Below are positions 16,750-24,764 of a stretch of DNA of 50,744 bases, piece by piece. The position numbers and the translations under genes are program-made. The stretch is from NCBI GenBank assembly GCA_029862185.1, contig JAOTXX010000025.1, forward strand, positions 1 through 50,744, written 5' to 3'. Source of the stretch: Myxococcales bacterium. Lineage in GTDB: Bacteria > Myxococcota_A > Polyangia > Polyangiales > Houyiibacteriaceae. Position 1 is the first letter of the stretch; every line of letters begins with the position of its first letter. A model generated the notes under the pieces. That model searched no databases and was not told the DNA's origin. It saw nothing but the letters and a program-made list of their open reading frames with translations.

Positions 16750-18677
16750 CGCTTCGCTTTAGTGAGGTCGAAGCGCGCACGGGCGACGTTGTTCGATTCG
16801 ACCTTGACGTTGCGGCTGATGTTGCGACCATCGGGAAGCTTGAAGTCGAACGTCACGAGCCCGAGCGGCGCATAAACCGTCTGCATCGGTGTCCGTCCAA
16901 TTAGATCACCGGCGATGTAGACATCGGAAGGCGGCGTCGTTTCGACATTCACGCGGCCAAAGGCGCCGGGCTTTGCACCCCCCTGCTTCCCGAGAAGCTT
17001 TGCGGTCACCCCTGCCGTCTCACCCTGCGAAACCTGGACCTTCGTCGTCCAGGATGCGAATCCTGGCGCTTCGACGCGAACCCGGTAGTCGCCTTCCATC
17101 AATCCGGTCAATGCGACCGGCGCAACGCCCTGCTCGATCCCATCGAGAAAAACTTTGGCGCCTGGTGGCGAAGAGGCAAGCAAGATGCGCGCTCCGTGTT
17201 CGCGCAGGAGCGGATTCTCGTCGACCGCGACCTCGGGCGGTCCCTTCTCCTCGAACACGACCGCGAAGCCGTCGACGGCCTCTTTGACGGCATCGTTCTG
17301 ATGGTAGGCGGCGGCGGCGCCACCGACTAGTAGCAAGAGAAGCGCCGCAGACTGCTTCCAGCCGAATCGAGAGGGCTTTTTCGAGGCAGGCTTTGGCTTC
17401 GGCGATGCCGCCTTCTTCGGAGGCTTGACCTCCGCTGGCTCGGTCGGGCGTTGGCTGAGGTCCGGTGCGGGCGAGGCGTCCTTGTTGGCGGGCGCGGCAT
17501 GCGGCAAGACGACCGGCGCATCGATCAGGTGTCCCAGGTCGCCGCCGCCGGCATCCCCATCGATCTCGAGATCCCGAATCGCGCCAGGCAGCTGCGACAC
17601 GTAGGACTTCTGCGAGTCCAGGCCTTCCGCGTTGAGTATGTTGACCGCGATCGATGCGCCAAAGGGCACCGTGTCGACACGCGGTCCGCGGTTGAATTCC
17701 TCTGGAAAGACTTTCTTGATGAAGTCGGCGACTTCGCGCTGCGTGGCGAGCTGATTCGTCGACTTGCCAAACGCTTCGAGCTCGGCGGCGAACTCCTCTG
17801 CGGTGGCGAATCGATCGTTCGCCTCTTTGGCGAGGGCCTTCTGCAAAATCCGCTCCAGCTCGTCCGGAGCGTCCGGCAGACGCTCTTTGAGAGAAGGAAC
17901 GGGGTCCATGATCACCGCACGCATGGTCGCAGCCTCGGTTTTCCGCCGGTAGAGCGATCGGCCGGTCATGGACTCGAAAACGCAGACTCCAAGCGCAAAG
18001 ATGTCGAGCCGATGGTCCGACGGCGCGGCCGTGCACTGCTCGGGAGCCATATAGGCGAACTTGCCCTTCACCACGCCGGCTTGGGTCTTGTGCGCACGGT
18101 GGTCGGCCCTTGCGATGCCGAAGTCGAGCAGCTTCGCCGTACCGTTGTAGCCGATCATGATGTTGTGTGGCGAGACGTCCCGATGAACGATGTTGAAAGG
18201 CTCGCCGTGCTCATCGTTCGCGATGTGCGCATAATGAAGCGCCTTAGCGACGTCGACCGCGATGCGGACCGCGATCGGAAGACCGACTCCACCGGAGTTG
18301 CGCGCCTTGCGAATCAATCGCCCGAGAGGCACGCCATTGACCCATTCCATCACGATGAAGTGCGACCCTGCGTCCGCACCAAACTGATGGAATTGGCAGA
18401 TGTTCGGATGCTTGAGCTGCATGCCGATCCGCGCCTCGTCGAGAAACATCTGCACGAAGTCGCTGTCCGCCTCGAAGTGCGGAAGGATTCGCTTGACCAC
18501 CAAGAATCGATGGTCGCCGTCCGTGTCTGCGTGACGGGCGAGAAGGATTTCCGCCATTCCTCCGAGCGCCAGCCGCCCCAAGATGTCGTAGCCGGCAAAC
18601 TTCCCGAGAACGGGCAGGTCGACCGGTGGCTTAGGCAATTGGCTAGCTGCGGATTGTTGCGTCAATGCTTTCCCCAA
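16746..18677 (-). CDS. Ser/Thr protein kinase with one transmembrane segment and two PEGA domains
   Basis: A 643-residue Hanks-type kinase. The kinase domain (about 28-305) has the Gly-rich loop GRLALGGMAE, Lys62 in LVVKRIL, HRD at 165-167 (IVHRDVSPHN), DFG at 185-187 and APE at 211-213, so it looks active. A Lys/Pro-rich linker and a single membrane helix (about 442-458) lead to two PEGA repeats (about 496-562 and 573-640), each with the PPG/PPS-turn pattern. This layout, cytoplasmic kinase and outside PEGA, is common in Myxococcota. The only start codon before the kinase domain is TTG (18677 or the in-frame TTG at 18665), so initiation may be weak. Four bases overlap the rsgA stop, convergently. 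Confidence 0.9.
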   Translation of the reverse strand: MGKALTQQSAASQLPKPPVDLPVLGKFAGYDILGRLALGGMAEILLARHADTDGDHRFLVVKRILPHFEADSDFVQMFLDEARIGMQLKHPNICQFHQFGADAGSHFIVMEWVNGVPLGRLIRKARNSGGVGLPIAVRIAVDVAKALHYAHIANDEHGEPFNIVHRDVSPHNIMIGYNGTAKLLDFGIARADHRAHKTQAGVVKGKFAYMAPEQCTAAPSDHRLDIFALGVCVFESMTGRSLYRRKTEAATMRAVIMDPVPSLKERLPDAPDELERILQKALAKEANDRFATAEEFAAELEAFGKSTNQLATQREVADFIKKVFPEEFNRGPRVDTVPFGASIAVNILNAEGLDSQKSYVSQLPGAIRDLEIDGDAGGGDLGHLIDAPVVLPHAAPANKDASPAPDLSQRPTEPAEVKPPKKAASPKPKPASKKPSRFGWKQSAALLLLLVGGAAAAYHQNDAVKEAVDGFAVVFEEKGPPEVAVDENPLLREHGARILLASSPPGAKVFLDGIEQGVAPVALTGLMEGDYRVRVEAPGFASWTTKVQVSQGETAGVTAKLLGKQGGAKPGAFGRVNVETTPPSDVYIAGDLIGRTPMQTVYAPLGLVTFDFKLPDGRNISRNVKVESNNVARARFDLTKAKR

Positions 18678-18802
18678 ACACTGTCACCACCGACTGTCCC
18701 CCCGGCGAAAAGTGTCACATCGCACAGCATAGCCGCTCGAAACATCCGTTCGCTACTTAGCGAGGCGAAAATACCGAGGAAGTTCTGATGATGTGGGGTT
18801 AA

Positions 18803-19981
18803 TCACAAAATGCGGTCGGTGCGACCGAGCTCTCGGCACATGTTCTTTTGGTGCGCTTCCAGCGTGCCGCCTCCGATTTCCAGGAGCTTGGCATCACGCC
18901 AGAGCCGCTCGACGCCGTACTCCGCTACGTAGCCATACCCCCCTAGCACCTGGATCGCGCGGTCGGCCACGTCTTTGGCCATGGTCGAGGTGAAGAGCTT
19001 TACGCCGTCCGAGTCGAGACGCTGGCCAGGGGTCTCCAAGCTCATCGTCGAAGCCGTCCAATAAGTGTAGGCGCGCCCGGCCATGTACTCTGCGTAGGAC
19101 TGCGAGATGTAACGCTGGATTTGGCCAAAATCGCGCAGCGGTTTGCCAAAGGAGGTCCGCTCACCGGCATATCGGTTCATCACCTCGATCGATCGGCGGG
19201 CGATGCCCAGGCTCATCGCAGCAAGGGCGACACGCTCGAGCTCCAAGTTGCGCATCATGTGGAGCGTCGCCGCACCTTCGCTACCCACCAGATTCTCCGC
19301 CGGCACTTGGCAATCTTCGAAAACGAGCTCGGCTGTAGTCGAAGCTCGCATGCCGAGCTTACCCGTGATCTTTTGGCCGAGGCTGAACCCTGCAAATCCC
19401 TTTTCGACGATGAACATCGAGAGTTGGTTGCGCGCGCTGCCTTCCATGCGCGCATAGACGAGGTATGTATCGCCAAGCTCGCTGTCGTTGATCGCCCCGT
19501 TGGTGATCCACATCTTGGCGCCATTGAGCACGTACGTGTCGCCCTTTCGGACCGCGGTGGTCTGCATGCCGAGGACGTCAGTTCCGGCGCCGGGCTCGCT
19601 CATGCACATTCCACCGACCTTATTACCGCTGCACGCATCGGGCAGGTATTTGCTGCGCTGCGCGTCGCTTCCGTTGATCTGCAGGTTGTTTGCGAAGAGC
19701 ATCGAGTGCGCGAGATACGCAAGGGTAAAACCCGGGTCCGCCGCCGAAAGCTCCTCGTGCGCGATGACGGCAGCGACAGGGTCCAAGCCCGCACCACCAA
19801 AACGCTCCTCCACGGTAACTCCGAGGAGGCCGAGCTCGCCGAGCTTGCCGAAAAGCTCGATGTTGAACCGCTCCTCATGATCCGAAGCCTCGGCCTGCGG
19901 GTCGACTTCTCTTTCGGCAAATGAACGAACGAGCTCGCGAAGCGCGCGATGCTCGGCGGATGGATTGAACAGGTCAGTCAC
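18803..19981 (-). CDS. Acyl-CoA dehydrogenase, isovaleryl-type catalytic Glu
   Basis: A 392-residue FAD acyl-CoA dehydrogenase that makes the 2,3 double bond of acyl-CoA and passes electrons to ETF. The signatures MCMSEPGAGTDVLGMQTTA and KMWITNG are present, plus QVLGGYGYVAEYGVERLWRDAK near the C-terminus. The usual catalytic Glu before Gly-Thr (YEGT) is Gly371 here (EIGGGT). Glu249 in NLELERVALA lines up with the Glu that serves as base in isovaleryl-CoA and long-chain dehydrogenases. This suggests a branched or long acyl-CoA substrate. It lies 91 bases after the TetR gene on the same strand and may be under its control. Confidence 0.9.
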   Translation of the reverse strand: MTDLFNPSAEHRALRELVRSFAEREVDPQAEASDHEERFNIELFGKLGELGLLGVTVEERFGGAGLDPVAAVIAHEELSAADPGFTLAYLAHSMLFANNLQINGSDAQRSKYLPDACSGNKVGGMCMSEPGAGTDVLGMQTTAVRKGDTYVLNGAKMWITNGAINDSELGDTYLVYARMEGSARNQLSMFIVEKGFAGFSLGQKITGKLGMRASTTAELVFEDCQVPAENLVGSEGAATLHMMRNLELERVALAAMSLGIARRSIEVMNRYAGERTSFGKPLRDFGQIQRYISQSYAEYMAGRAYTYWTASTMSLETPGQRLDSDGVKLFTSTMAKDVADRAIQVLGGYGYVAEYGVERLWRDAKLLEIGGGTLEAHQKNMCRELGRTDRIL

Positions 19982-20072
19982 AGCTGGGGCCTAACATGCA
20001 AGCAACCCCATCGAAAGGTGACCAGAGCGGGGACACCGGTGATCCGAACGCGGGGCTGCGGAGGCCGGGCCC

Positions 20073-20678
20073 TCAGGCAGCGTCGGCGACCGAGGAGGTC
20101 GTCAAAATGCTGGTGACAATCGCGCGCGAAGCCGTCGCGGTGGCACGGTCGAGATTGTCGATGCGGCCGTCGAGGTGGGCTTCAGCCAGGCCAAAGATGA
20201 TGCTGACCAGCAGCTCGGCGTGGAGTGCCGCGTCGGCTGGCGTCGCGTCCGGGCGGACCTGAACCACGATCTGCCTCATTCGCTCGCGGAGGCTCCCGGT
20301 GAGCACGCTCCAGCGCCTACCGAGCGCCGAGGTTTGATCACGCCGGTTGCTGAGGAAGACCTCGGCCATTTTGCGATCGTGAACCAAGGAGCGCGTGCAT
20401 TTACGCACGGCTTCTTCGAGCACTTCAGCGGCGCGATCGAGCTCGGCCGATGCCTCAGGGTTGAGGCCGGGGCTGAGCTCCTGGGCAACCCACTCGGCCA
20501 CCTGCTCGAGGGCCTGATCCATGCTGCGGAAGTGAACATAGAACGTTGGCTGCGCGACTCCGGCGAGCTGAGCGACTCGTCCCGTAGTCAGAGTCCCGCG
20601 TCCGTACCGCTGGATCGTTTTTAGAATCGCCTGAAGCAGGCGACGCCGAGTACGTTCCTTGTTGATTTGGCGTGACAT
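20073..20678 (-). CDS. TetR-family transcriptional regulator
   Basis: A 201-residue regulator with an N-terminal helix-turn-helix: RTRRRLLQAILKTIQRYGRGTLTTGRVAQLAGVAQPTFYVHFRSMDQ, the typical TetR DNA-binding pattern with TFYVHF at the recognition helix. The ligand-binding half has no recognisable signature. The ATG at 20678 (MSRQINKERTRRR) is chosen as family members begin a few residues before the HTH. It is divergent from the Rieske oxygenase gene (118-base gap) and is followed by the acyl-CoA dehydrogenase, so it probably controls one or both. The ligand may be an acyl-CoA or an aromatic compound, by context only. Confidence 0.87.
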   Translation of the reverse strand: MSRQINKERTRRRLLQAILKTIQRYGRGTLTTGRVAQLAGVAQPTFYVHFRSMDQALEQVAEWVAQELSPGLNPEASAELDRAAEVLEEAVRKCTRSLVHDRKMAEVFLSNRRDQTSALGRRWSVLTGSLRERMRQIVVQVRPDATPADAALHAELLVSIIFGLAEAHLDGRIDNLDRATATASRAIVTSILTTSSVADAA

Positions 20679-20750
20679 GGCATGCGTGTAGCAGTGGAAC
20701 CCACCTGGTTCCATCGAAACTTGGGCCGCGTTCGTGCTAATTACGCAAAT

Positions 20751-20767
20751 GAAACAAAACTCGTTTC
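20751..20767. promoter_or_regulatory. Candidate operator between TetR and Rieske genes
   Basis: GAAAC (20751-20755) and GTTTC (20763-20767) form a short inverted repeat with a 7-base spacer in the divergent gap. TetR-type regulators usually bind such palindromes next to their own gene. The arms are short, so this is only a candidate. Confidence 0.3.
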
Positions 20768-20796
20768 CGTGAGACGCAGAAATTGCGCAGAACAGC

Positions 20797-21855
20797 ATGA
20801 GCGAAGAATCACAACCGCCGGCGAACACCAAGCCAAGTACGAGCTTTGCGCCGGGTTGGTACGTCGTTGCGGCGAGCCGGGACGTGGAATCGAAACCCAA
20901 GCCCTTTTTGTTGAATGGCTTACCAATCGTTACATTTCGCGACTCGACCGGACAGAGTGTGGCGCTTCTGGATCGCTGTGCGCATCGCAACGCGCCACTG
21001 TCCGCAGGCCGTGTGATCGACGGGAACATCCGGTGCCACTACCACGGCTGGGAATTCGACGGCGCCGGGACGTGCAAGGCGGTGCCTGGACTGTGCGGCG
21101 AGCCGGATCATCCGGGGCGGCGCGTTCCTTCCTTTGCGTGCCGAGACTCCCAAGGCTGGCTGTGGGTTTACTCGGAAGCCGACGTGACGCCCAGTCGTGA
21201 GCCGTACCTAATCCCCTGTGCGGATCAGCCCGGATACCTCACCATTCGAGAGCGGCTCGAAATGCCAGGGCCGCTCGACGCCGTGGCGGAAAACGCCTTG
21301 GACGTTCCGCACACCGCATTCGTTCACGCGGGGCTTTTCCGCAAGAACAAGGATCGCACGCCGATCGACGTTGTCATCAGGTCGGTGGACGACGGGGTGG
21401 AGGCTCAATTCATCGGTGAGGAACGCCCAGAGGGTGTGGCCGGCCGCATTCTCGCGCCGCAAGGGGGCGAGGTGTTTCACTGGGATCGCTTCATCCTCCC
21501 TTGCATTGCGCAAGTCGAGTACCGGCTGAGCGACCGCAGTCACATCGTCGCCACCACCGCCCTGACGCCGCGAACGCCAACGGTCACGGACATGTTTGCC
21601 ACAGTTGCCGTGAAGGCTCCCATCCCGAACGCGATCTTGCGGACGGTCTTCAGGCCCGTGGCGATGCGCATCCTTCGGCAGGACATGGAAATCCTCAGGC
21701 GCCAGACGGAGCAGGTGGCGCGCTTCGGAGCGGAACACTTCGCATCGACCGAGATCGACGTCCTCGGACTCCGCATCAAAAAGCTCCTTCGGGAAGCTGC
21801 CAGCGGCAGAGCCAGCAGCACACAGGACGAGCGACAGATCAAAATGCTCGTTTGA
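20797..21855 (+). CDS. Rieske non-haem iron oxygenase, catalytic subunit
   Basis: A 352-residue Rieske oxygenase alpha subunit. The [2Fe-2S] ligands are C61-x-H63 and C80-xx-H83 (CAHRN ... CHYHGWEF). The mononuclear iron site is N166/D169/H172/H177 in AENALDVPHTAFVHAG. Such enzymes hydroxylate or demethylate aromatic, sterol or other ring substrates and need a reductase partner, which is not in the window. Size and motif spacing fit the phthalate/vanillate or PaO/Rieske branch rather than the larger naphthalene type. It starts at ATG 20797 with no strong ribosome site. It is divergent from the TetR gene and 26 bases before the HEAT-repeat gene. Confidence 0.9.
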   Translation: MSEESQPPANTKPSTSFAPGWYVVAASRDVESKPKPFLLNGLPIVTFRDSTGQSVALLDRCAHRNAPLSAGRVIDGNIRCHYHGWEFDGAGTCKAVPGLCGEPDHPGRRVPSFACRDSQGWLWVYSEADVTPSREPYLIPCADQPGYLTIRERLEMPGPLDAVAENALDVPHTAFVHAGLFRKNKDRTPIDVVIRSVDDGVEAQFIGEERPEGVAGRILAPQGGEVFHWDRFILPCIAQVEYRLSDRSHIVATTALTPRTPTVTDMFATVAVKAPIPNAILRTVFRPVAMRILRQDMEILRRQTEQVARFGAEHFASTEIDVLGLRIKKLLREAASGRASSTQDERQIKMLV

Positions 21856-21881
21856 GGCCGATTGGTGTACCCTCGAGATCG

Positions 21882-23078
21882 ATGGGGTCAGGTAACAAAT
21901 CGGACTCGACGTATCTGATCAAGAACGCGCCCTCCGACCGCGTCGAGGCAACGAATCCAAGCGACGCGCCCGAGTCCTCTCCGCCTGATGGCCGTTGGCG
22001 AACGTCGAGCCCACCTCCGGGCGACAGCCTCGAGGCCAAGTGGTGGCCTGACCGCGAGCTCGGCAAGGCCTTTCGCCGTTGGACGGGGATCCCCCCGGCA
22101 CGGGGCGATGCTGCCAAAGCGACGACCATGAAGTTCCTGGTCGAGCACCTGAACGTCGGCTCGCTCAGCGCCGTGGGGACCGCTCCGCGAAGCCTCTTGC
22201 CTCCGGAGCTGCCCGATTTCTCCGCGCGCGTGCACAGCACGGTCACCCGGCTCGGGACGTACGGCCCAAATGAAGAAGCGCCGGAGCACGCCGCCCTCCT
22301 CAAGATGGGGGAGGACGTCCTTCCAATCTTGACCGACCTCTTCCCGGGGCGGCTCTGGTTCAATCGCTGGGAACCGCACGTACAGCCTCCACGTGGCCGA
22401 AGCGTATCGGCTCTGTGCAGAACGTTCGTCGCCTTTGGTGATGCGGCAGCGCCTTACGTCGCCGAGCTGTTGAAGTCCGACGAGCCCGAAATCCGGTACT
22501 ACGCCACACTGGTCGCCGCGGAGCTGCCCCATCCGCTGGTGATCGAGCCGCTCGCCGCCGCCTTGTTCGATGAGGATCAAGGTGTCTCTCGGGGCGCGCT
22601 CTATGCCCTGGAGGTCTTCCACGAACAGGAAGGAGTGCAGGGGCTCAAGGAGTCGCTTCGCGCGCTTGCGACCGCATCGGATTCGGACCAACGCTCGCGC
22701 CTGCTGGCGATGCGCGCGCTCGCCGTTCTCCGCGATGAAGGCTGCGTCGGGGTGCTCATTCCGGTTCTTTCGGCTCACAGCGTGTTGGGCGAAGCAGCAT
22801 GGCGGGTGCTACGCATGCTGACGGCGCAGGATTTCGGGGCCAATGAAGCCGACTGGAGCGCCTGGTATTCACGCCATCGCGATCGGCGGCGGGTGGAGTG
22901 GCTCATCGACAGCCTCGATCACGACGATCCCGAGATCCGTGCCATCGCAAGCCGCGATCTCGGGCGCGCATCGGCTCAGGAGTTCGGCTACCGCGTCAAC
23001 ATGCCGGGCGACCAGCGTCGAGCGATCCAAGAGCGATATCGGCTTTGGTGGTCGACTCAAAACGAGCCGGATAGCTAG
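21882..23078 (+). CDS. HEAT-repeat protein
   Basis: A 398-residue protein with a low-complexity N-terminus (about 1-60, rich in Ser, Pro, Asp) followed by alpha-helical repeats of HEAT type, for example LLKSDEPEIRYYATLVAAELP and SLDHDDPEIRAIASRDLGR. Such proteins are scaffolds or lyase-like binding proteins and are abundant in Myxococcota. There is no signal peptide. A recurring Trp pattern closes the protein (RYRLWW). The ATG at 21882 is the first after the Rieske stop in this frame; the open frame extends further up only as a shadow of the Rieske gene. Function is unknown. It could be co-transcribed with the oxygenase. Confidence 0.75.
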   Translation: MGSGNKSDSTYLIKNAPSDRVEATNPSDAPESSPPDGRWRTSSPPPGDSLEAKWWPDRELGKAFRRWTGIPPARGDAAKATTMKFLVEHLNVGSLSAVGTAPRSLLPPELPDFSARVHSTVTRLGTYGPNEEAPEHAALLKMGEDVLPILTDLFPGRLWFNRWEPHVQPPRGRSVSALCRTFVAFGDAAAPYVAELLKSDEPEIRYYATLVAAELPHPLVIEPLAAALFDEDQGVSRGALYALEVFHEQEGVQGLKESLRALATASDSDQRSRLLAMRALAVLRDEGCVGVLIPVLSAHSVLGEAAWRVLRMLTAQDFGANEADWSAWYSRHRDRRRVEWLIDSLDHDDPEIRAIASRDLGRASAQEFGYRVNMPGDQRRAIQERYRLWWSTQNEPDS

Positions 23079-23081
23079 GTC

Positions 23082-23501
23082 TCAGTCGAGCAGCTGTCCC
23101 GCGATCGACGAAGCCAGCTTTCCGTCGACCTGCCCAGGAAAGCGAGCCTTGATCTCTTTCATGACCCGGCCGAGCTCCTTCTTACTCGACACACCGAGCT
23201 CCCCGACGATTGTAGCGATCGCCTCGCGCGCTTCGTTCTCGCTGAGCTGCTTTGGGAGGTAGCGCTCGATCACCCCGATCTCGGCTTGCTCCTTGTCGGC
23301 GAGGTCCTGCCTACCGCCTTCGATGTAGCTCTTGATGCTGTCTCGCCGCGACTTCACGGCTCGGGAAAGCACCGCAATGTCGTCAGGCTTGTCGAGCATC
23401 AGCAGCTCGGACTTGACCATGCGAAGGGTGTCGCGCGTCAACTCGTCGCGCTCGAGCATGGCCTTTTTGAGGTCCGCGTTGATCTTTTCCAGGAGTGACA
23501 T
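23082..23501 (-). CDS. GatB/YqeY domain protein
   Basis: A 139-residue YqeY-like protein, the usual family length (about 147). It starts MSLLEKINADLKKAMLERDELTRDTLRMVKSEL and continues with the family motifs YLPKQLSENEAREAI and GRVMKEIKARFPGQVDGKL. YqeY resembles the C-terminal tRNA-binding domain of the amidotransferase subunit GatB but its role is not established. AGGAGTG before the ATG at 23501 is not on the coding side; the true ribosome site is weak. It ends 3 bases from the HEAT gene stop, convergently, and is downstream of the dipeptidase gene (24-base gap) in the same direction. Confidence 0.9.
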   Translation of the reverse strand: MSLLEKINADLKKAMLERDELTRDTLRMVKSELLMLDKPDDIAVLSRAVKSRRDSIKSYIEGGRQDLADKEQAEIGVIERYLPKQLSENEAREAIATIVGELGVSSKKELGRVMKEIKARFPGQVDGKLASSIAGQLLD

Positions 23502-23524
23502 GACCAAAGCCTGGGCGCGCACGG

Positions 23525-24562
23525 TTAGCCGCGCAACGCCTCGATGGCGCGCAGCGCATTCCCGCCGAGGATTTTCCGAATCCGCGGCTCGGACCAGCCT
23601 CGATCGAGCATTTCTTGAACCAAACGCGGGAATGCCCAAATCCCCGGCATGTCCTTCGGTGGAATGATCAATCCGTCGTAGTCGGTGCCGATCGATGCAT
23701 GATCCTCGCCAACCGTGTCTACGACATGTTGAAGATGGTCGACCACGGTAGCCACGGTGACGTTGCGTCGTCCGAGAAATGCACTGTGCATCATCACCCC
23801 GACGGTGCCGCCGCTGTCGGCCACCAGGGCGAGCTGCTCGTCGGTGATGTTGCGCCAATGCTCGTAGACACCGGCCAGTCCGGTGTGGGTCACGAACAGG
23901 GGCAAGGTCTTGTCGTGTACTTCGACAGCATCGAAAAAGCCGGGGCGGCTGATATGTGCCAGATCCACGCCCACACGAAGCTCGTTCAAGCGCTCGACGT
24001 ACGCTCTGCCAAAGTGGGTCAGTCCCGCGCTTCGCCTCCCACCCGGGGCGCTCGTGGCGCCGAGACGCGAGGACGTCAGATGAAGCAAGGTCACTCGCAA
24101 GACCGACCGGTCGGCAAGCACCTCGAGCGCGTCGATGCCGTCGTCGAGAGCGTTTCCGCCTTGGATGCCGATGAAGGCCGCGTGGTCGCCGGCCGCTCGC
24201 GCAGCGCGAAACTCCGCGGCGTTCCGAACGTGTCTCACCCCGGACGCATTTTGGAGAAGCGTTCGGAGGGCGCCGAGGTTCTTCTCGAATGCGTGTTGGC
24301 GGCCGCGCGCGAACCGGGCCGGATTGGTGGAGATCACCCAGGTCGCACCCGCGAGCCCGATCTGCCGCGCCGTCGGAAAGTCAGCGTGGCCGAAAAAGCG
24401 TCGCCCGAGAAATCCGCCTCGATGGACACGGTTCAGGTCGTAGCCGAAGATCCGGCGCCACACGAAGGACTCCAGGTGCAGGTCGATCGCGTCCGAGCTG
24501 CGAAAGAGCTCGACGGCCTCCTCGGTGACTCCGAGCTCCTGAGCGACGCTGCCTGCCTCCAT
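23525..24562 (-). CDS. M19 renal-dipeptidase-like protein with altered metal ligands
   Basis: A 345-residue protein of the membrane dipeptidase (M19) family, cytoplasmic by lack of signal. The fold motifs are there: IDLHLES (27-33), FIGIQGGNALDDGIDAL (130-146), DLAHISR (200-206), FVTHTGLAGV (223-232), SIGTDYDGL (290-298). Compared with renal dipeptidase, His29, His203 and His226 match the zinc His ligands. The Asp of the HxD motif is Glu31, and the bridging Glu is Gln134. A carboxylate bridge between two zincs may thus be missing, and the enzyme may use one metal or another substrate. A near-palindrome GGGAAG-G-CTTCCC touches the start codon. It is divergent from the dehydrogenase-thiolase operon. 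Confidence 0.83.
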   Translation of the reverse strand: MEAGSVAQELGVTEEAVELFRSSDAIDLHLESFVWRRIFGYDLNRVHRGGFLGRRFFGHADFPTARQIGLAGATWVISTNPARFARGRQHAFEKNLGALRTLLQNASGVRHVRNAAEFRAARAAGDHAAFIGIQGGNALDDGIDALEVLADRSVLRVTLLHLTSSRLGATSAPGGRRSAGLTHFGRAYVERLNELRVGVDLAHISRPGFFDAVEVHDKTLPLFVTHTGLAGVYEHWRNITDEQLALVADSGGTVGVMMHSAFLGRRNVTVATVVDHLQHVVDTVGEDHASIGTDYDGLIIPPKDMPGIWAFPRLVQEMLDRGWSEPRIRKILGGNALRAIEALRG

Positions 24563-24640
24563 GGGAAGGCTTCCCTAACACGGCCTGTGGGAGATCGCTT
24601 GAATCCCGGTGACTTGGCCGAAAATCGCTCGCTGACCCGA

Positions 24641-24738
24641 TTGTAAATCGCTTGTAAACGCCTGTTTTTGCGCACTTTCGATTGACTCGGCGCGTCTCTG
24701 CACCCACATTGGACGTTCCCGGTTAGTTAAGTTGTAAA
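24641..24738. promoter_or_regulatory. Three TTGTAAA repeats in a divergent promoter gap
   Basis: TTGTAAA occurs at 24641-24647, 24652-24658 and 24732-24738 in the 202-base gap between the M19 gene and the dehydrogenase-thiolase operon. The first two are 11 bases apart, one helical turn, as expected for direct-repeat binding sites. A possible promoter lies between them and the gene: TTGACT (24682-24687), 17 bases, CACATT (24705-24710). No regulator is assigned. Confidence 0.35.
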
Positions 24739-24764
24739 CAGCCGAGGCAGCGAAAGGAAAAGAG

